Source: Oreohelix idahoensis (taxonomy: Eukaryota > Mollusca > Gastropoda > Stylommatophora > Oreohelicidae). Taken from it: a stretch of 64,000 nt of DNA. The stretch is from contig JAMPIV010010581.1 of the NCBI GenBank assembly GCA_024509875.1, positions 124,001 to 188,000 of the forward strand. The letters run 5' to 3'. The notes beneath the pieces are model-generated. The model saw only the letters and a list, made by a program, of their open reading frames with translations. It searched no databases and had not been told where the DNA came from. Of the stretch, positions 1-11,965 are shown piece after piece; the stretch's first letter is position 1; the number at the start of each line of letters is the position of its first letter. The position numbers and the translations under genes are program-made.

Positions 1-1212
1 TGTGAGATAGTTGATGATGTCAGGTGGGCGCATGTTTTCTGTATGGTAAGTGTTATTATCCATGCTATTGATGTTCACTTAGACGTTGTTTTATTTATTA
101 TTTTTCAGACAGTCTATGAACACTGACTGGGTGTTTGTTGGATTGTTTGTTGGATTGTTTGTTTGGTGTTCGGTAGAATTAAATGTTGATCTGCTTAAGG
201 CTTTGGGTTGCTTGAATTGTTAAGTCTGCTGCTGAGAGGGTTGCAAGCAACCAATAATTGCAACCCCTGTCAAACGATCCTTTATAAATTTTCTTAGTGC
301 ACGGGTCTTGGGTGTGAGGTACCCCTAGCGCCCCTGTCACATTACCAAGGCCTTCTTCATCAGTATTCGGGAAAGGAGAGAGGGAAAACATACCTTTCTA
401 AATGCTAACGAGAGGAGGTGCGTGACGAAAAGCAACTCATCAGAGCCTCAGATGAAGACGGTATCGTCAGAGGCACTGAACCGAGTCAGAGGAGAGAGAA
501 AGGAGTTTAGCAAGGAACAGTAGGGTCAGATAGAAATACTTAGAGGACAGCCTCTGTTAGCGCTGCAAAATCAATTAGCGTAGCATTTCTGGTGGTGTAT
601 TAGTTAGTTGTGCAGGACCGCCTAGAGCACCTGTGAGACAGTGTAGTCATTTAGCTTATACATCTTCAGCGGGACAGTGTGTTAGTTAGTAATAATAGTG
701 TAATCAGGAGGGGTGGCTCTTACTTGCAGGAGACCCCCACCAAGTATATTTCTTTATCCTTAGTTGTTTTCGTGCAGGTGTGAAAGAGAGTGTGGTAATT
801 TTTATATTGTGTCTTTCACTTGATTCGTTCTTTTTCCAGGTTGTGTGACCTCGCACGTTATTATTTTTTTTGCTGTGGTATTGATTTGTTGTTTAATAAA
901 CTATAAAATGTACACTGGATCAGTTTATCTTTAACTATACTGTACTTGTTTGCTTTGACTGTATAGTGGTGTCTGTGGATAACGTAGTGTAACCTTATCT
1001 TTTTTCTGGTAGTCAGAGGTGGTGAGACAGTAGCTAGTAAATAAGTCACAAGTGGCGAGGGAGAGTCAATCTAGGTTCTCACCTTGAAGCTATAAGTCTC
1101 ACCCTTCCACATTCACTGTAATTCTAATCTAAATCTATCTTCTCAGACTTTCTCAAAACTGATGTCTTGTCTCTGTACTCAGACAGACTCTAATTAAAGC
1201 CACTTTGTGACA
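1..1212 (+). mobile_element. 3' part of a long (probably solo) LTR
   Basis: No coding potential is seen. The last ~450 bases align by eye with the 3' end of the 2.75-kb LTR at 49442-52189. They share a TGTGACCTCGCAC motif (843-855) followed by AATAAA (895-900), an AGTGGCGAGG stretch, and a terminus ending in TTGTGACA at 1212. Immediately after 1212 the sequence becomes the reverse-transcriptase part of a decayed LINE, so this LTR seems to have inserted into that LINE. The 5' end and target duplication lie off the window. The two LTRs are clearly diverged, so this copy is old or from a sister subfamily. Confidence 0.6.
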
Positions 1213-1905
1213 ACTACCACTGGTCTAAGACAGGGTGATATCCTGTCACCTTATCTTTTCATACTCCTCCGGGACAATGTCAACAAAGCATGTAAGTATT
1301 CAATAGAGTACTGGAAGATGAGATAGGTTTGTATTTCAGAGCTATTATTTGCCGATGATGTTGCTCTGACTGCTAAATCAGAGGCAAACCTTCAATCCAA
1401 CCTGCAAATCTGGAAGGAAGAGCTGGAGAAGAGAGGGATGGCCATCAGCAGCTCCAAAACATTAACCATAGTGATATCACGAGGGGAAAAGAAGGCATTA
1501 GATTATGCTGGGAGAACAGGTCCTAGAACAGGTCAATCACTTTAAATACCTTGGAGCTGTCATACACCGGAAAGGAGGCATCAAAGAAGAGTTGGTTACC
1601 CAAAGAGCAGTAGCTGGGAGACCTTTTCAGTCCATCAATTGAAGATCCCTCAGTAAAATAGAAACTGGCAAGAGGATGAAGATGGCTATATACCATTCCA
1701 CCTATATTCCAGTCTTGACTTATGGATGCGAGTCATGGGCATTGACTACAACCTACAAAAGCCAGCTCCAACATCAGACAATCCCTGAAGGACAGAGGAC
1801 TAGATTGGAACCAGGACAGGAGGAAAACTGCTGATAGGATAGTATGGCGCTTTCTCTGGCAAACCTCTATATCCCAGGATAGAATAGGAAGACTAAGTAA
1901 TAAAG
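1213..1905 (+). pseudogene. Decayed RTE-like LINE, RT fragment
   Basis: Translating the plus strand gives recognisable but broken pieces of the same reverse transcriptase that is intact at 16220-18313: a RQGDILSPYLFILL block, then LLFADDVALTAKSEA (the FADD catalytic box), then KEELEKRGM. Stops and frameshifts interrupt it. Around 1765 the text jumps from the C-terminal region straight to RQSLKDRGLDWNQDRRK, an internal deletion. It ends in the family's AAGTAATAAAGTAATAA-like tail. The family is known to encode an APE endonuclease and RT; this copy is dead. Confidence 0.75.
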
Positions 1906-1967
1906 TAATAAATATTAAGTATTTACTAAGGTAAATGCTAAGACTTAGACTCCACATTTCTACACAC

Positions 1968-2133
1968 CTTCAACAAATTTGATGATTTCTTCTTCTGATA
2001 TATCAGATCCTGGCTTCTTAACTACAAAAGCTTTAGGTAGTTCACCGGCAATATTATCAGGGATCCCAATAACTGCTGCGTCCTCAACACTCGGGAGAAC
2101 CAGCAGAATTGCTTCAAGCTCTGCTGGAGCAAC
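1968..2133 (-). CDS. Acyl-CoA synthetase (4CL/luciferase-like), exon d
   Basis: This exon reads [20 protein letters not shown], then [16 protein letters not shown] and [12 protein letters not shown]. It is the hinge-distal C-terminal lobe of ANL-superfamily adenylating enzymes, where PAELE follows the hinge and the GIPD..GE..KAFVV strands are typical. It is bounded by TTTCAG before 2133 and a GTGTGT donor after 1968. The preceding exon (5027-5109) ends KYKGSQ, so the splice restores [13 protein letters not shown], the expected family sequence. These enzymes make acyl- or aryl-AMP from ATP and a carboxylate and then the CoA thioester; animal 4CL-like members are often peroxisomal. The final exon, with the PKTxSGKxxRR lysine, is not seen and is presumably left of the window. 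Confidence 0.88.
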
Positions 2134-2204
2134 CTGAAACAAAATTTTACTTATCAATTAAATGACATAACCCACACAAGGCAGCTTAAAACCTCAGATG
2201 AGGT

Positions 2205-2520
2205 ATCTGAGGAAGGCGGTTGGAAGAAAAGAATAGGTCCGCAACCAGAAGATATGTCATGGCCACAAAACCCAACCCTTGTTGATCCAATTACTATGGT
2301 TTGGCCGTGTCTGCAGAATTCTAGAAGATCAGCTACCTTGAAAAATATGGGAAACCAAGAGCCACAGATCCAGAGTTTGCTGGGAGGTCAACATCAGACA
2401 ATCTCTGTAGGACCGAGGACTAGATTGGAATCAGGCCAAGAGAAAGAGAACCGATATGATATTATGGCGCTCTCTCAGGCAAACCTCTACACCCCAGGTT
2501 AGAAAAGACTAAGTAAGTAA
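2205..2520 (+). pseudogene. Decayed RTE-like LINE, 3'-end fragment
   Basis: The plus strand encodes broken pieces of the C terminus of the window's LINE family: WFGRVCRILEDQLP, then RDRGLDWNQ-like and LWRSLRQTSTPQ blocks. It ends with GACTAAGTAAGTAA, the family's simple-repeat 3' tail. Stop codons interrupt it. It is a separate insertion from the piece at 1213-1905 because the C-terminal block occurs in both. It lies directly beside acyl-CoA synthetase exon d, in the upstream intron. Confidence 0.72.
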
Positions 2521-2579
2521 TTAAATAACATAACCAATCCAACAACAATATAAAACAGAGTTCTAATATCTTGGCCGAA

Positions 2580-2757
2580 GGCTTATAACATATGAGGGAT
2601 TATAACATATGAAGGATTATAACACATGAAGGATTATAACATATAAAGGATTATAACATATGAAGGATTATAACATATGAAGGATTATAACATATGAGGG
2701 ATTATAACATATGAAGGATTATAACACATGAAGGATTATAACATATGAAGGATTATA
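2580..2757. repeat. 17-bp minisatellite, about 10.5 copies
   Basis: Tandem copies of a 17-bp unit close to GGATTATAACATATGAA, with single-base variants (ACACATGAA, ATATAAA, ATATGAG). It lies in the intron between exons c and d of the synthetase gene. Confidence 0.93.
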
Positions 2758-2784
2758 AAGAGATGAGCAAGTAAGCTGGTAAAA

Positions 2785-3030
2785 CATCATCATCATTTTC
2801 CTTTGTGTTCCTTATGGAACATGGGAGCCTCCACTGCAGCTTGTCCACAGAAGCCTGCATCAAGCAATCACAGGATCTTGTAGCTGTGGTTTCTGTGGCA
2901 ATTTGTTTTAGATGAGGAAGATGCTAGCCCCATGCACAACCTCATATTGGTCACCTTTTACGACATGCTTGAGGTGCAGTGTACATATTCTTGCTTTGTT
3001 TCTTCATAGACCCCTGAGTCCTACCCAGAG
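2785..3030. repeat. Interspersed repeat, copy related to 15725-15960
   Basis: The segment shares scattered blocks with 15725-15960, such as GAAGCCTGCA.CAAGCA, GTAGTGGTTTCTGTG.. and TTTGTTTCT.CA.AG..C. It begins next to CATCATCATCATTTTCC. It is non-coding and SINE-sized, but no RNA polymerase III boxes were confidently placed. The family is not identified. Confidence 0.45.
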
Positions 3031-4113
3031 CAACTCTGTTAAACATAAGGGGAAATAATTATGTTGAACTCTTTCTGCTGTGTGGCTGGTTATATTGATG
3101 TTGATGTGGTGATAGATGGAAACGGTGAAAGTATGAATAAGTACCAGGACTGTCCAAGGTAATCTCACAGAAATTTGGCTCGAGGAAAATCTGCGAAAAA
3201 TGTAAGTATACGTTCCGCAGGGAGAAAATAGAGTGAGAATCACTGGCAGATCTATTTATAGGGATACTGGAAATTAACTGTCTCTTAGCAGGGTGAGAAT
3301 CCCCGGAGTAGACTAAGAACTAGTAGGTATCCAGGGCACTATTCCCTAAGATACTGAATTATTAGAAAGAGCCCCCACTGATCAAAATCAAATATGACAT
3401 AATCTTACAGTAGGCGACATCACTGTAACACCGAAGAAAAGTCAGTAAAGCATAATGAACACCATAAGTTTAATGACCGTCTTGCTTGAGACAATAAATC
3501 AAATATATTATAAAAGACATCTTCTACATGTACAGTTAGCCACCATCACTACTAGTCTTTCATAACACAGTGTCTTTCTAACATCAACCATTTTCACCAA
3601 AGTATTGCAATAAATCAAATCTTTTGTTACAATCAGTTTTCGATGTTTCCGGCTCTACTCATTATCAAGAAATGAAATGTACACTCTTACATTTTCATAC
3701 TTCTGTCATATTATTATTATTATTAAACTGAATCAGATGCAAAACTTCTTTATCTCAATAAACTTTGGAAGAGAATTACTCCTTTACAAATTTAGAGCAT
3801 TAAAATATTATCTCAGCACACCCAACATTGAGCAAATATGCTCTACCTATAAATAAGCTTTAACTTCCATTCAATGGCAAAAAGAGGAGATAATCCACCC
3901 AATTCGATTAGACAAAAATGACATCAAGGGGAGATAATTCACCCAAATAGATAATGATCCGCTATGACCTAAGGCAGATATGTATCTCGCCTGTGCATAT
4001 AAACTCAGTTTTACTAGCTGTCATAAAATGCATATACAACGTCAAAAAGAACAGTTATACTAGGGAATAATAACCATCTACAATGACATTACATACATGT
4101 AATAGAATGTAAT

Positions 4114-4116
<3 letters not shown>
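3031..4116. other. Intron sequence, nothing recognised
   Basis: I see no gene, structured repeat or mobile-element ends here beyond a short ATT run near 3710. The short open frames have no family resemblance. Confidence 0.5.
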
Positions 4117-4168
<52 letters not shown>

Positions 4169-4187
4169 AAAATATATATATATATAT
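4117..4187. repeat. (TA)n microsatellite
   Basis: About 70 bases of near-pure TA, interrupted once near 4164. A 19-base A run follows at about 4215-4233. The remaining sequence to 5026 holds nothing I can recognise. Confidence 0.95.
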
Positions 4188-5026
4188 CACTCACCCACTC
4201 GGCTGTACTTTTGCAAAAAAAAAAAAAAAAAGCGAAGCCTTGCGCACTTTTGTTGCAAGATAGGTTCTTTCGTGACCAACGTTTTGGATTGCAGTGCCGG
4301 TGAATTGTTAGTTAAAATCTTATACACTAAGAAGCAGTGAAATTCCATTTTACTAGAAACAGATTTATGGGAGACCACGCCCATGTTCCTAGACCATTTC
4401 CCATCTTAAATTAATTAACCCGTAGGCACTCTTGTCATCTGAATTCGGTCTCAGGGAGATACATTATTTTACCGTGGAGTGTGAAAACTCATTACACTCG
4501 CTACTTCCGCGAAGAAAGTCACCATTTCATTTACTCAACTAAGGTCAGCGAGGTACCGGCAACCTGTTCTGGGCAACTGAGTTGCAAAGATGAGTCCAAT
4601 TCCCATCGTCCAATTTTCGGGCGACAACCAACTGGAATGTGTGTGTAAAGAAGATTTAATGAACACACATTTTTTATCGTTAAAACTACCTTTTTGAAGG
4701 TTGAAAAAAAGAGAGAAAAAATGAGAGAAAAATCTATCGCACGTCACATGCTGCATGTCCTGATGACATCACTAATTCTCCTGTGGTCATTCAACTCCTT
4801 TCCATTCCTTCACTGAATCTGTGTAGTCAAACTTACCATGGTCAATGCACCACTAAAAAATTGAGAAAGTATTTTAATGAGTGTTCAATTTAGCTTTCAA
4901 TAAGTCATATTAGTCATCTTTTACAACATACCTGAGGGAGGTGTAGTCGAAATTCTGTCACTATCTTCTCAGAGATCCCTGGGAAATAGAAGGAGCTTTA
5001 TCACAGTTGTCCATTTTTATTCTTAC

Positions 5027-5109
5027 CTGAGAACCCTTATACTTGATTAGTTCTTTTAATCTGTCCTCAATAAATACAATTCCGTCTTTCTTGAAAAAGC
5101 CAATATCAC
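5027..5109 (-). CDS. Acyl-CoA synthetase (4CL/luciferase-like), exon c
   Basis: The exon reads GDIGFFKKDGIVFIEDRLKE then LIKYKGSQ. This is the adenylating-enzyme core motif: the GDIG aspartate, the DRLKELIK hinge (Asp-Arg contacting the AMP ribose and pivoting the C-terminal lobe) and the KYKG lysine region. A TTTTTCCAG acceptor precedes 5109 and GTAAGA follows 5027. Phase joins WLHTG from the upstream exon (15431-15575) to GDIGFF. The 10-kb intron upstream of it contains a MITE, a decayed LINE, a solo LTR and a minisatellite. Confidence 0.9.
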
Positions 5110-5934
5110 CTGGAAAAATGGTACAGCAGGGTTAAATAGCATCGCTATAAATAGTCAGTGGATTATTTTAAAATAATTAGAAAAAAAGTAAGACGTCTGA
5201 CTACAACCAAGGACAAACTGAGTTGTGGCTACAAGGACTTCGTTTGTAATCTTATTTATTTTGTCATGTTTCTCAATAAACTATCTTGCTTTCTTTCCTT
5301 TCTGTTTTTGTCTGTTTGTGCCCGATGAAGGCCTTGTAGCCATAATGCAGTTTGTCCTCTGGCTTAGTGAGGCGTATTACCTGTTTTTTTTAACATGCTT
5401 TTCTTTAACTTGCAACGTATGTCACTCTCCTGTCACCTTCAAATCTTGCAATCGATTTTTCAATCACTTTCAGGTGAGCAATAGCTCTGAAACTTTGCAT
5501 AGTTGTGTATTCCACATGACAATACAACAATCACTCGTACAAATAATAAAATGAATAAAATTAAAATGAATATTATTTTGTTTATAGTATTGTATCATCA
5601 GTGAAATGGGCGAAAACTGCAAATAATCTATGTGGATTCTTTCCAACAAGATTGTCTCTCTTGAGAGAAATATTGAAACTTCTCTCCCCTCCCCTTTTCC
5701 ACACACACACTATTGCATGCGCGTACACACAACTGACAACTACATTTAAAAAATGTAATTTACAACAAAATTTAAAAGAAATATATATATTAACTTTCCG
5801 TGTATTTACTGAATAATGAAATCCTCCTTATGTGCTCTGGACTCGTTTATTGCAAACTGATAATGTCATTAGCGGATCAATTACATTTGACTTGAATAAA
5901 GAAAAAAAAACACTAAAAAGAAGAAAATTAAAAA
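5110..5934. other. Intron sequence, nothing recognised
   Basis: AT-rich, with short open frames on both strands but no family resemblance, tandem structure or element termini that I can see. Confidence 0.5.
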
Positions 5935-6239
5935 TTATATTTTAAACACAGGCTTTTAATGCACTAAAAAGCGACAAATAAATTTTCAAGGAGTTTATAG
6001 CTTGCAGTCAAAAATTGTAACATCAAATTGACAAAAAGCTTGGGGCGCTTATTCAACATGAAATTAACTTCTGCTTTATACTTCATTACACACTTATGGA
6101 TAAAATATATGATAAGCGCTTAAGCGCTCCACGGTTTTTGTCAATTTGATATTAAATTTTTTGATTGCCGGCTGTAAACTCCTTGAAAAATTATTTGTGG
6201 CTTTTTAGTGCATTAAAAGTCTGTGTTTAAAATATTTTT
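5935..6239. mobile_element. MITE-like element with ~100-bp inverted arms
   Basis: The left arm (about 5935-6037) and right arm (about 6135-6239) are imperfect reverse complements over roughly 100 bases. The outer ends share AAACACAG.CTTTTAATGC and the inner ends share CAAATTGACAAAAA. The ~95-bp centre holds a second, smaller palindrome (AAGCTTGGGGCGCTTAT against ATAAGCGCTTAAGCGC). There is no coding capacity. I could not fix a target-site duplication, so the superfamily is unassigned. Confidence 0.75.
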
Positions 6240-6284
6240 ATATATTTTTTATTATCCTCAATTAACCCACCTGTTTACCACCAT

Positions 6285-8075
6285 TTTACTGCAGTCGCAA
6301 TTGACCTAGAGGATGCTTATAACACTGTGGACTTTGCACCCCTTATAGACTGTGTAGTGGCATGTGGTGTAAACCCTTGGATAACAAGGTGGATAACAGC
6401 TGCCTTAATGGAGAGATCAGTTGCATTTCGCTTGGGAACGTTGACATCAGAACCAATGTGCATTTGCCCTGAACTACTCCACGGTTCTCCACTATCACCA
6501 GTGCTGTTTAACATCTACACAGCAAAAGTAGCAACCTTTCAACCAATATGACTAAGAGGAACATTAACTTTCGCAGATGACATACTCATGTACATAACTG
6601 GCTCAGACAGACAGGAAATGGTCCAAGGCATACAAGAGACACTTCAGGCGGTTTCTAAATGGTGTGAGGAAAGCGGATCAAAGGTCAATCCCAAAAAGGT
6701 CTGTGTGATGTGGTGCTCTTTGAACATCTCCATTGTGAAAGCAGACCTTCCAGACATCACTTTCAATGGGCAGAACATTGAAAGGCAAGATAGGCTGAAG
6801 TATCTGGGAGTAACGTTTGATCGTGGGCTTTCGTTCAAGTATCATGTAAACTGACTGATCATACACATGTGCAAGCGAGGACAGGCAGCCTTAAAAACAA
6901 TGGCTGCTGCGCGCTTGGAACAGAGACTATTGTTTCTCCTATATCATCAGCTCGTGATTTCAGTAATCGAGTACGGGTCAGGAATACTCACGCTGTCAGT
7001 GTCACAATGTGAACGACTGGAACGCATTCAAAATGTAGGGATGTGACTATTTTTGGGCTGTACGCATGATACCCCCATTGTGACAATGAGATACATGCTC
7101 GGACTGCTGTCGATTAGATCCAGATATGCGATGGCCCAGGCAAAAGCATATATGCGGGTAACTACTGACATGAGAATGTAGCTGACATCAAAGGAGCAAG
7201 AATCAAGCGGGGGATGTCATGGATGGAACAGGCAGAGGCTACGATTGGTCAGATGAACAGGGTTAAAAATATATCCAAAAGGGAAGAGTGGAGTAAGGCA
7301 GGGGAGAACTGGCTAAACTACGAGCAGGTCATCATTAGCTTGGCAGAGAGTGCAGATCTTGGCGCAATGGAAAAGCAGAGTTTGAGATTAATCAGCTGAT
7401 AAGTGATCATGCTGGGGATGATGATGCCATTGTGTACATTGATGGGTCTGTAGTGCGTGGTGAGAAATAAGGATTGGGCTTCTCTGCGAGGATAAAGGGC
7501 AGGGTTGTCGCTGAACAGAGTGGAGCCTACATGACAACAACCTCCAGCATGAGAATGGAGGTAGAGGCAGTTACTGCAGCACTGAGGTGGCTGCCTGAAA
7601 CTCCATCAACCAGGGCAGTTATATTTTCAGACTCTCAAGCCATACTTCGGACAGTTCAGAACGGATGGCTGCGGCAGGAATAGAAAACGTCAATAGAATT
7701 CTCAAGTCTTCAAGAACTGGTGTGGATCTACTGTCCTTGTCATGCAAGAGTACGGGACAATGAGAGAGCTGATAGACTGGCCTCGAGAGCACCCAGAGTG
7801 GGAACACTGGACATGGATAAGGGAGAGATACTAAGGGCTATTAATGATCGCCTGTTGGATAATGACACTGCCATGGATGAACCAACAACGCTGAGACTGT
7901 TGGAGTTTGGCATCAAACGTGGGCCAGCAGACATGGATATGAGAGAGGATGCATCCGTCGCATGTACAACCAGCGTGCTACAGGTACAATTAGCATTCAT
8001 ACTCTTCGACATTTGCTGAGGGAGACTCAGCACCTATAGGTTTGCACGGAGTGCAGTGAGGTCGATTCTGATTAA
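6285..8075 (+). pseudogene. Decayed I/Jockey-like LINE: RT plus RNase H
   Basis: The plus strand reads VAIDLEDAYNTVDF (RT box with catalytic Asp), GSPLSPVLFNIY, then TFADDILMYITGSD (FADD box), LKYLGVTFDRGLSF, and later YIDGSVVRGE and VEAVTAALRWLP...IFSDSQA...CPCHARVRDNERADRLA. The last blocks are an RNase H domain, with Asp, Glu and Asp in IDGS, MEVEA and FSDSQ and the NERAD motif. RT followed by RNase H is the arrangement of I-group non-LTR elements (I, Nimb, Ingi, Tad). Several stops and frameshifts (for example near 6549, 6852 and 7468) make it a pseudogene. The endonuclease part is absent, so the copy is 5'-truncated. Confidence 0.82.
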
Positions 8076-8212
8076 CAATAACAATACTGCAGTTTTCATA
8101 ATTTCTTATAAAATATATTTAGAATTACAAATTCAGAACTACAAACGACAATCATTATTAACACTTTGACTTGTGTTCAGCTCAGAAAATAAAACAAATG
8201 GAGTTCTAATAC

Positions 8213-10855
8213 TGTGACATATAATGGAAATATAGCCTACAGTAATCTGACAGCCTTTGTTTTCCCGTTAGCGTCCTATGATTTGCTAGCAAAACCATGC
8301 ATTTACAGTCTGTGTTTACTCACTTTTAGTCCTACCTCTTTTTCTGTGTTTAACACGAGCTAACACAATGTTTGCAAACTTTCGTGACCTGCCAGTCAAA
8401 ACAGGTAGCGAATCAGGTTTGTTTATCGAGTCTTCTCACGCGAGCTTATCTGTCAATCATATAATACGTGACAGACCGCACGCGAAGAACAGAAGATCCT
8501 TTGAAGTTCGTACTCAGAGTAGCCGGGATTTTCCTGAATGTCTTTGATGTAACAATCTTTGAAGGACCGAGGACTAGAATGGAACCAGGCCAGGAAGAAG
8601 ACAGCTGATAGAATGGTCTGGCGCTCTCTCTTCCAAACCTCTACACCTCACGGTAGAAGGGGAACGACTAAGTAAGTAAGTAAGTCTTTGATGTAGAGGC
8701 ACGGGCAAAAATCTTCGAGAGACCCATTAGACGTAAGAATTCTTCTGATGTCGATTAGCAGCGCCCGACAGAGCGACCGTAAAGCCTTTTATCTGGGGAA
8801 CTCTGTTTCTGATTCTCTCGATACACACGGTAACGTGAAAAGTAGCATCATCTATAGATCAGAACCAGATGAGGATATATAAACTGTGGTCTCCTAAACC
8901 CGCTATCAGTTGTCACTCAGAATTTTTCGGATAGTCTAAACACGTAGTCTAGAACCATTGTGGAAGATGTGATAATAGCATTCGTGGGGATTGACATTCT
9001 GATGTTCTGGTAATAGAAATTAGTGCTTACGTGTTAAAGTGTTAAAGCTTTTACCATTATAATTTATTTAGAGTTCTAGCGGTTAAAACCAGGGAAATAA
9101 AATAACGCGTAGCTGGTTTATACCAGATGTTTCAGTTGTAATGTTAATTTTAACCACCCGCTTTCTCACACAAGAAGAGACGGTTTAGTTGACTGATATA
9201 TATATGCTAGGCGCGACTGATAGGGGCAGAATAGAATTCACGTTATATTTCATTTGTGTTTTTATAGTAAGTGACTATTATTTAATACCATACGATGACC
9301 AACAGACACCGACAATTTAATAGCTATTAACGACAGGCGATATTTTGGTAAGTGCGCGTATGGACAATTAAATAATAATTGACATTGCACACTGATCGTT
9401 AACGCGCGCGTAAGGGGCGGGGAGGGTTGCATACCTTCATCCAACCTGAAATTGCCGCGCTGGCGAAAAGCTGACCGTATAGGTGTAAAGAAAATCACCG
9501 TGTGCGTTTTAAATTTAATCAGGACTGACGGAGTGGATAAGAGATCGTCTTGTCCCCGTCCGTGTGCATATATGTAGCTATAGAGGATAGTAGCATTTTT
9601 CCATAATGTTTCTTTATTCCTAGCAGACCTGATCACAATAGCAGCCAGCGGTTTTTTTCTCCATTTACTGAATGGTTAATGTTGTCTTTTTTCTTGGCTT
9701 GTGCGTCCCTAAGTTCATTTGTGAACAGGATTGGCCAAAGATATATGAGAAACATTTTAACTTGTAAATTTAATTGGACTTACAAAACCCAGAAATATAT
9801 TTTTCAATTTTATCAGCTCACTGGGGTTGTGCAGAAAAAAAATAACATTATCTGACGACTGACAGTCGTATTCAAGTGTATCATCCAGAATTTACGCTGT
9901 TTCAGAATCGGCACTCACCATAGAGCCAGCCGATAGGGTTACCATCATTTATCAATTGTAACAGTTTTAGCAACCAGCTGATTTCCAATACGGGAAGTAT
10001 TTTCCTCTGTTTACTGTGAACTCCAAGATCGCGGTTTCTACACTAACTATTCGAAGTGACATTTGTTCATCCAGGAATAAACCACCAAATTCGGCGTCCA
10101 CCTCCTTAATCGTATTTGTGAGAGGATGGACTGGGGCCAATTTGGGAAATACACCTGACATTTTTGTATATTTAGGAACCATTGTAATTCCAAGGGATAT
10201 CACCAAGATTAGGTAAGCGTGACAGAGTGGCCACTGTATGTCAGAGAGAGAGAGTGAATATTTTTCTTTGTTACAGGAGTCGTACCAAACTGGATTTTGC
10301 TTAAAATTGTTTACTTTACTGGGTAGCATTTAGTAGGAACTTTGTTTTCCTTACTATCTATTCTGTAACATAGTGCAAACCTTTGACCTTTGGGTTATTA
10401 ACTTTTTGGGTTCTTTTTCTCAATAAGGGGAGGGCACATTTATTCTGTTATTTCCTATGTAAGTAAAACTGATTTTATTTGATCTTTCTTTAGATATTTG
10501 GTGTTGTCAAGTTTAATGATACTAAACAACAAAAGAAATTTAACTGTGTGTGTTGGTCAGACCCACACCCAATTAACCATAGTTTTTCACGTTTGTGTGT
10601 CTTGTTGTCACATAGTTGTGTGTGTGTGTGGTTAAACTTATATTTACATGTATAGGGAGGGAAAGATTGTGCTGTACTAATCTATTGTCGTATAGATAGG
10701 CTGTACTAGAGAAACTTTCTCATTTCAGAGACGTATCTTTTCCTTAAACTATTCACCCGTGAAATCTATGTCTCACACCTTTTTCTCACGTACTTATCAC
10801 CACCCACTCTACTCAGACGGGACCATAAATAACTTTCAAACCTATCGGTACGACA
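8213..10855 (+). mobile_element. Old solo LTR, ~2.5 kb (copy E1)
   Basis: It starts TGTGACATATAATGG and ends GGTACGACA, and can be followed end to end against 29189-31689, with many substitutions and small indels. Removing the 144-bp LINE insertion with its duplication (8552-8695) leaves 2,499 bp, against 2,501 bp for the other copy. A TATATAAA promoter-like motif lies near 8876 and the 3' part holds the relic of the AATAAA seen in the other copy (here ACTAAA). The flanking pentamers AATAC and AGTAT no longer match, in keeping with an old insertion. No internal retroviral genes are present on either side. Confidence 0.75.
8552..8683 (+). mobile_element. 5'-truncated RTE-like LINE end (132 bp)
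   Basis: Only the last ~130 bases of the window's LINE family remain: LKDRGLEWNQARKKTADRMVW, SLFQTSTPHGRRGTTK and the AAGTAAGTAAG tail. A 12-bp target-site duplication, GTCTTTGATGTA, lies at 8540-8551 and 8684-8695, and the related solo LTR at 29189-31689 lacks the insertion. This is the signature of target-primed reverse transcription with early abortion. Confidence 0.88.
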
Positions 10856-10959
10856 AGTATCTTGGCAGAAAACGTTCTTCACTTGCACCTACTACGTTGA
10901 CATCATCCACGTTAGTACACACAGAGATATGACTTTACATAAGAACCATTTTAAGTTCT

Positions 10960-11965
10960 ATATCCTCCTGCCACGAACAATTTTGTGTTAAATTTGCTCC
11001 TGTTATGAACACGTTTGTGTTTTAGATCACCTGCTATGAACCATTTTATGTTCTATATCGCCCTCCCATTAACCTCTTTGTGTTGTATAACGCCTTGCCA
11101 TGAACCAATTTGTGTTGTATATGATCCTGCCATGAATCACTTAGTATTGTATAACGCCCTGCCATGAACCACTTTATGTTGTATATCACCCTACCATGAA
11201 CTACTTTGTGTTGTACAACGCCCTGCCACGAACCACTTTGTGTTTATAACGCCCTGGTAAGAACAACTTTGTGTTGTATAACGCCTTGCCATGAACCACT
11301 TTGTGTTGTTTATCACCCTGCTATGAACCACTTTGTGTTCTATATCATCTTGCCACGAACCACTTTATGTTGTATATCACCCTGCCATGAACCACTTTGT
11401 GTTCTATATCACCCTGCCATGAACCACTTTGTTGTGTAACACACTGCCATGAACCACTTTGTGTTGTATAAAGCCATGCCATGAACCACTTTGTGTTGTA
11501 TAATGCCCTGCCATGAACCACTTTGTGTTGTGTAACGTACTGCATGAACCACTTTGTGTTGTATAACGCCCTGCCATGAACCATTTTACGTTCTATATCA
11601 CCCTGCCAAGAACCATTTTATATGCTCTATATCACCCGGCCATCAACCATTTTATGCTCTATATCACCCTGCCATCAACCACTATATGTTCTATGTCACC
11701 CTGCCATCAACCATTTTATTTTCTACATCCCCCTATCATGAGCCATTTTATGTTCTATATCACCCTGCCATTAACCATTTTATGTTCTGTATCACTCTGC
11801 AATAAACCATTTAGTTTCTATATCACACTACTGTAAAGCATTTTTGTGTTCCATATCATCCTGCCATGAACCATTTATCTTCTATATCACCCTGCCATGA
11901 ACCATTTATCTTCTATATCATTCTGTCATGAACCATTTATCTTTATCATCTCCCTGCCATGGACC
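10960..11965. repeat. ~32-bp minisatellite, about 30 degenerate copies
   Basis: Tandem units close to CCCTGCCATGAACCACTTTG followed by TGTTGTATATCA. Variants cluster: GTATAACGCC types prevail in the left and middle, and CTATATCACC with ATTTTATG types on the right. Long open frames through the array are a by-product of the repeat. Nothing comparable occurs beside the related solo LTR at 29189-31689. Confidence 0.93.

Noticed and set aside
8540..8695. Apparent extra gene piece within the solo LTR
   Set aside because: It is the 3' 132 bp of the RTE-like LINE with a 12-bp target duplication, not a host exon.
10960..11965. Regularly spaced repeats that could suggest a CRISPR array
   Set aside because: The units are contiguous with no unique spacers, and the surroundings are clearly eukaryotic (spliced exons, LINEs).
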